From Agriterribacter humi (lineage in GTDB: Bacteria; Bacteroidota; Bacteroidia; Chitinophagales; Chitinophagaceae): a DNA stretch of 64,000 nt. A program made the position numbers and the translations under genes. Within the stretch, counting starts at the first letter, position 1; each line of letters begins with the position of its first letter. The DNA is taken from assembly GCF_009192765.1 (NCBI RefSeq), contig NZ_VOHQ01000018.1:39541-103540 (forward strand), read 5' to 3'. The notes under the pieces are model-generated. The model was not told where the DNA came from and ran no database searches. It saw only the letters and a program-made list of their open reading frames with translations. Shown in pieces: positions 63,553 to 64,000 of this stretch.

Positions 63553-63699
63553 TAAAAAAAAGCATCAAGTTTTGTTGATATGTCGGCTTGCGCTTTCATA
63601 CTACTAACCCGATGCTTTCGTGATGGGCTTCCATCTTCTGACGGATTTCCGCTCATCGTGTTACTTTCTTGCTGTTTCCAGTATTACTTGTAACGATTG
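63553..63699 (-). ncRNA. Candidate structured small RNA
   Basis: A minus-strand promoter lies at 63705-63736. From the predicted start near 63699 the sequence folds into a series of stems: 63690-63697 with 63655-63664 (two-base bulge), enclosing CTGTTTCCAG at 63672-63681; 63639-63645 with 63649-63655 (one bulge); GATGG 63622-63626 with CCATC 63631-63635; and AAGCATC 63560-63566 with GATGCTT 63611-63617, followed on the minus strand by about eight T. A 34-codon frame can be read in the same stretch, but the stems make an RNA more likely. I cannot assign it to a known RNA family. Confidence 0.5.
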
Positions 63700-63704
63700 T
63701 CCAA

Positions 63705-63736
63705 TAAAGATACTTCATAATTTTACCTGTTTCCAA
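63705..63736 (-). promoter_or_regulatory. Promoter of the candidate small RNA
   Basis: On the minus strand TTG (63736-63734) and TATCTTTA (63712-63705) are separated by 21 bases, matching the Bacteroidota -33/-7 layout. No other gene lies downstream before the hairpins. Confidence 0.5.
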
Positions 63737-63914
63737 GTTTTTTGCTGATTTACTACGCACCGGAAATGCACCTGGTTATGCACCAAAATAAGAGGGTTTT
63801 GCAGGTTTTGGATGGAGTTGTGCACACATTGCTATGAAATACAGGGTTCCGAACGCCCATTTCAAATCCGAAGTCATTAGTGTCCGGTAAAAATACTTGA
63901 TTGATAAATTAAAA

Positions 63915-63936
63915 GGAGGCGAGTAGCCTCCTTTTT
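63915..63936 (+). terminator. Intrinsic terminator inside the IS end
   Basis: GGAGGC (63915-63920) pairs with GCCTCC (63926-63931), loop GAGTA, followed by TTTTT. Placed between the IS tip and the transposase start, it would stop read-through from flanking genes. Confidence 0.85.
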
Positions 63937-63971
63937 CGGTATTTTTAAGTTACCACACAAAAAAACAGCCG

Positions 63972-64000
63972 ATGAGTAAAGGTACTTTTTTTACCGGACA
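63972..64000 (+). CDS. IS4-family-like transposase, first nine codons
   Basis: The open frame starts ATG at 63972 and reads MSKGTFFTG to the window end. This N-terminus, with Thr-Phe-Phe-Thr-Gly, is like that of IS4-type transposases of Bacteroidota as far as I recall. Only nine residues are available, so the call leans on the IS-like context before it. Confidence 0.55.

Larger units (their letters stand above)
63304..63880. other. Repeat-rich intergenic region up to the IS end
   Basis: The first 250 bases hold a copy of the palindromic dispersed element (63366-63405; core 63381-63394) and low-complexity words shared with other gaps. A candidate small RNA on the minus strand lies at 63553-63699. 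The rest, 63740-63880, has no open frame or clear motif. Confidence 0.5.
63881..64000 (+). mobile_element. Left end of an IS4-family-like insertion sequence (truncated by window edge)
   Basis: The sequence from TGTCCGGTAAAAAT carries an internal intrinsic terminator and then the first codons of a transposase. The 13 bases at 63881-63893 are repeated in inverted orientation at 63988-64000, inside the transposase gene. The exact outer boundary is uncertain and the rest of the element is outside the window. Confidence 0.65.

Noticed and set aside
63558..63617. tracrRNA-like 3' end (ATCAAC ... CTTGATGC then T run on the minus strand).
   Set aside because: No CRISPR repeat or Cas9 gene is in the window; the likeness is confined to a few bases.
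63553..63656. 34-codon minus-strand frame within the candidate RNA.
   Set aside because: The same bases are almost wholly taken up by stem-loops; a coding role is less likely.

Overview
The window looks like chromosomal DNA of a free-living Bacteroidota, probably Chitinophagaceae or a close relative. The evidence is a SusC/SusD outer-membrane pair, many short lipoproteins with a cysteine followed by lysines, promoter boxes of the TAnnTTTG type in place of a clear Shine-Dalgarno, a FecI-like ECF sigma factor, and families typical of this phylum (DUF4954, DUF4412, ThuA, DUF1080, lipocalin-like lipoproteins). The family-level placement is inference. No rRNA, tRNA or CRISPR array was seen.

Layout. 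1-7.6 kb (minus strand): a nutrient-uptake locus with a lipocalin-like lipoprotein, SusC, SusD and a truncated neutral ceramidase-like hydrolase, with an ECF sigma gene just upstream. 7.8-10 kb: a small barrel protein, a lipoprotein and a GNAT acetyltransferase. 10-14.2 kb: glmS followed by a DUF4954 beta-helix protein. 14.4-21 kb: a five-gene minus-strand run of mgtE, S9 peptidase, glutamine amidotransferase, NAD-binding protein and cation/proton antiporter. 21-31.4 kb: a SET-domain protein, a fructosamine-kinase-like enzyme, a lipoprotein, a glycogen-binding-fold protein, an esterase and beta-propeller glycosidase pair, then MscS, MATE, BASS and TauE membrane proteins. 31.4-40.3 kb: short-chain dehydrogenases and epimerases, ThuA, a subtilisin-like lipoprotein, a VOC protein, small unknowns and endonuclease III. 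40.5-51.9 kb: asnA, a PQQ-type sugar dehydrogenase, DUF1080, an orphan PAS histidine kinase, a second ECF sigma with a membrane partner, PhnA, DUF4412, VOC, VF530 and DUF1415. 52.2-57.3 kb: a TIM-barrel sugar isomerase-like protein and the histidine-utilization genes hutU and hutH with a ParE-type toxin-antitoxin pair between them. 57.4-63.3 kb: phosphosugar mutase, PyrR-like phosphoribosyltransferase, a heterodisulfide-reductase-like pair split by a YceI gene, and a NUDIX hydrolase. 63.3-64 kb: repeats, a candidate structured small RNA on the minus strand, and the left end of an IS4-like insertion sequence that runs off the window.

Most of the window is ordinary metabolism. The less ordinary signals are: (1) the candidate RNA at about 63.55-63.70 kb, with promoter, several hairpins and terminator; (2) the IS end, which carries an internal terminator and an inverted copy of its terminal sequence inside the transposase start; (3) the toxin-antitoxin pair inside the hut operon; (4) several families of dispersed short palindromes, including one read in frame inside the phosphosugar mutase; and (5) a SusCD locus coupled to a ceramidase-like enzyme, which suggests import of a lipid-derived substrate.
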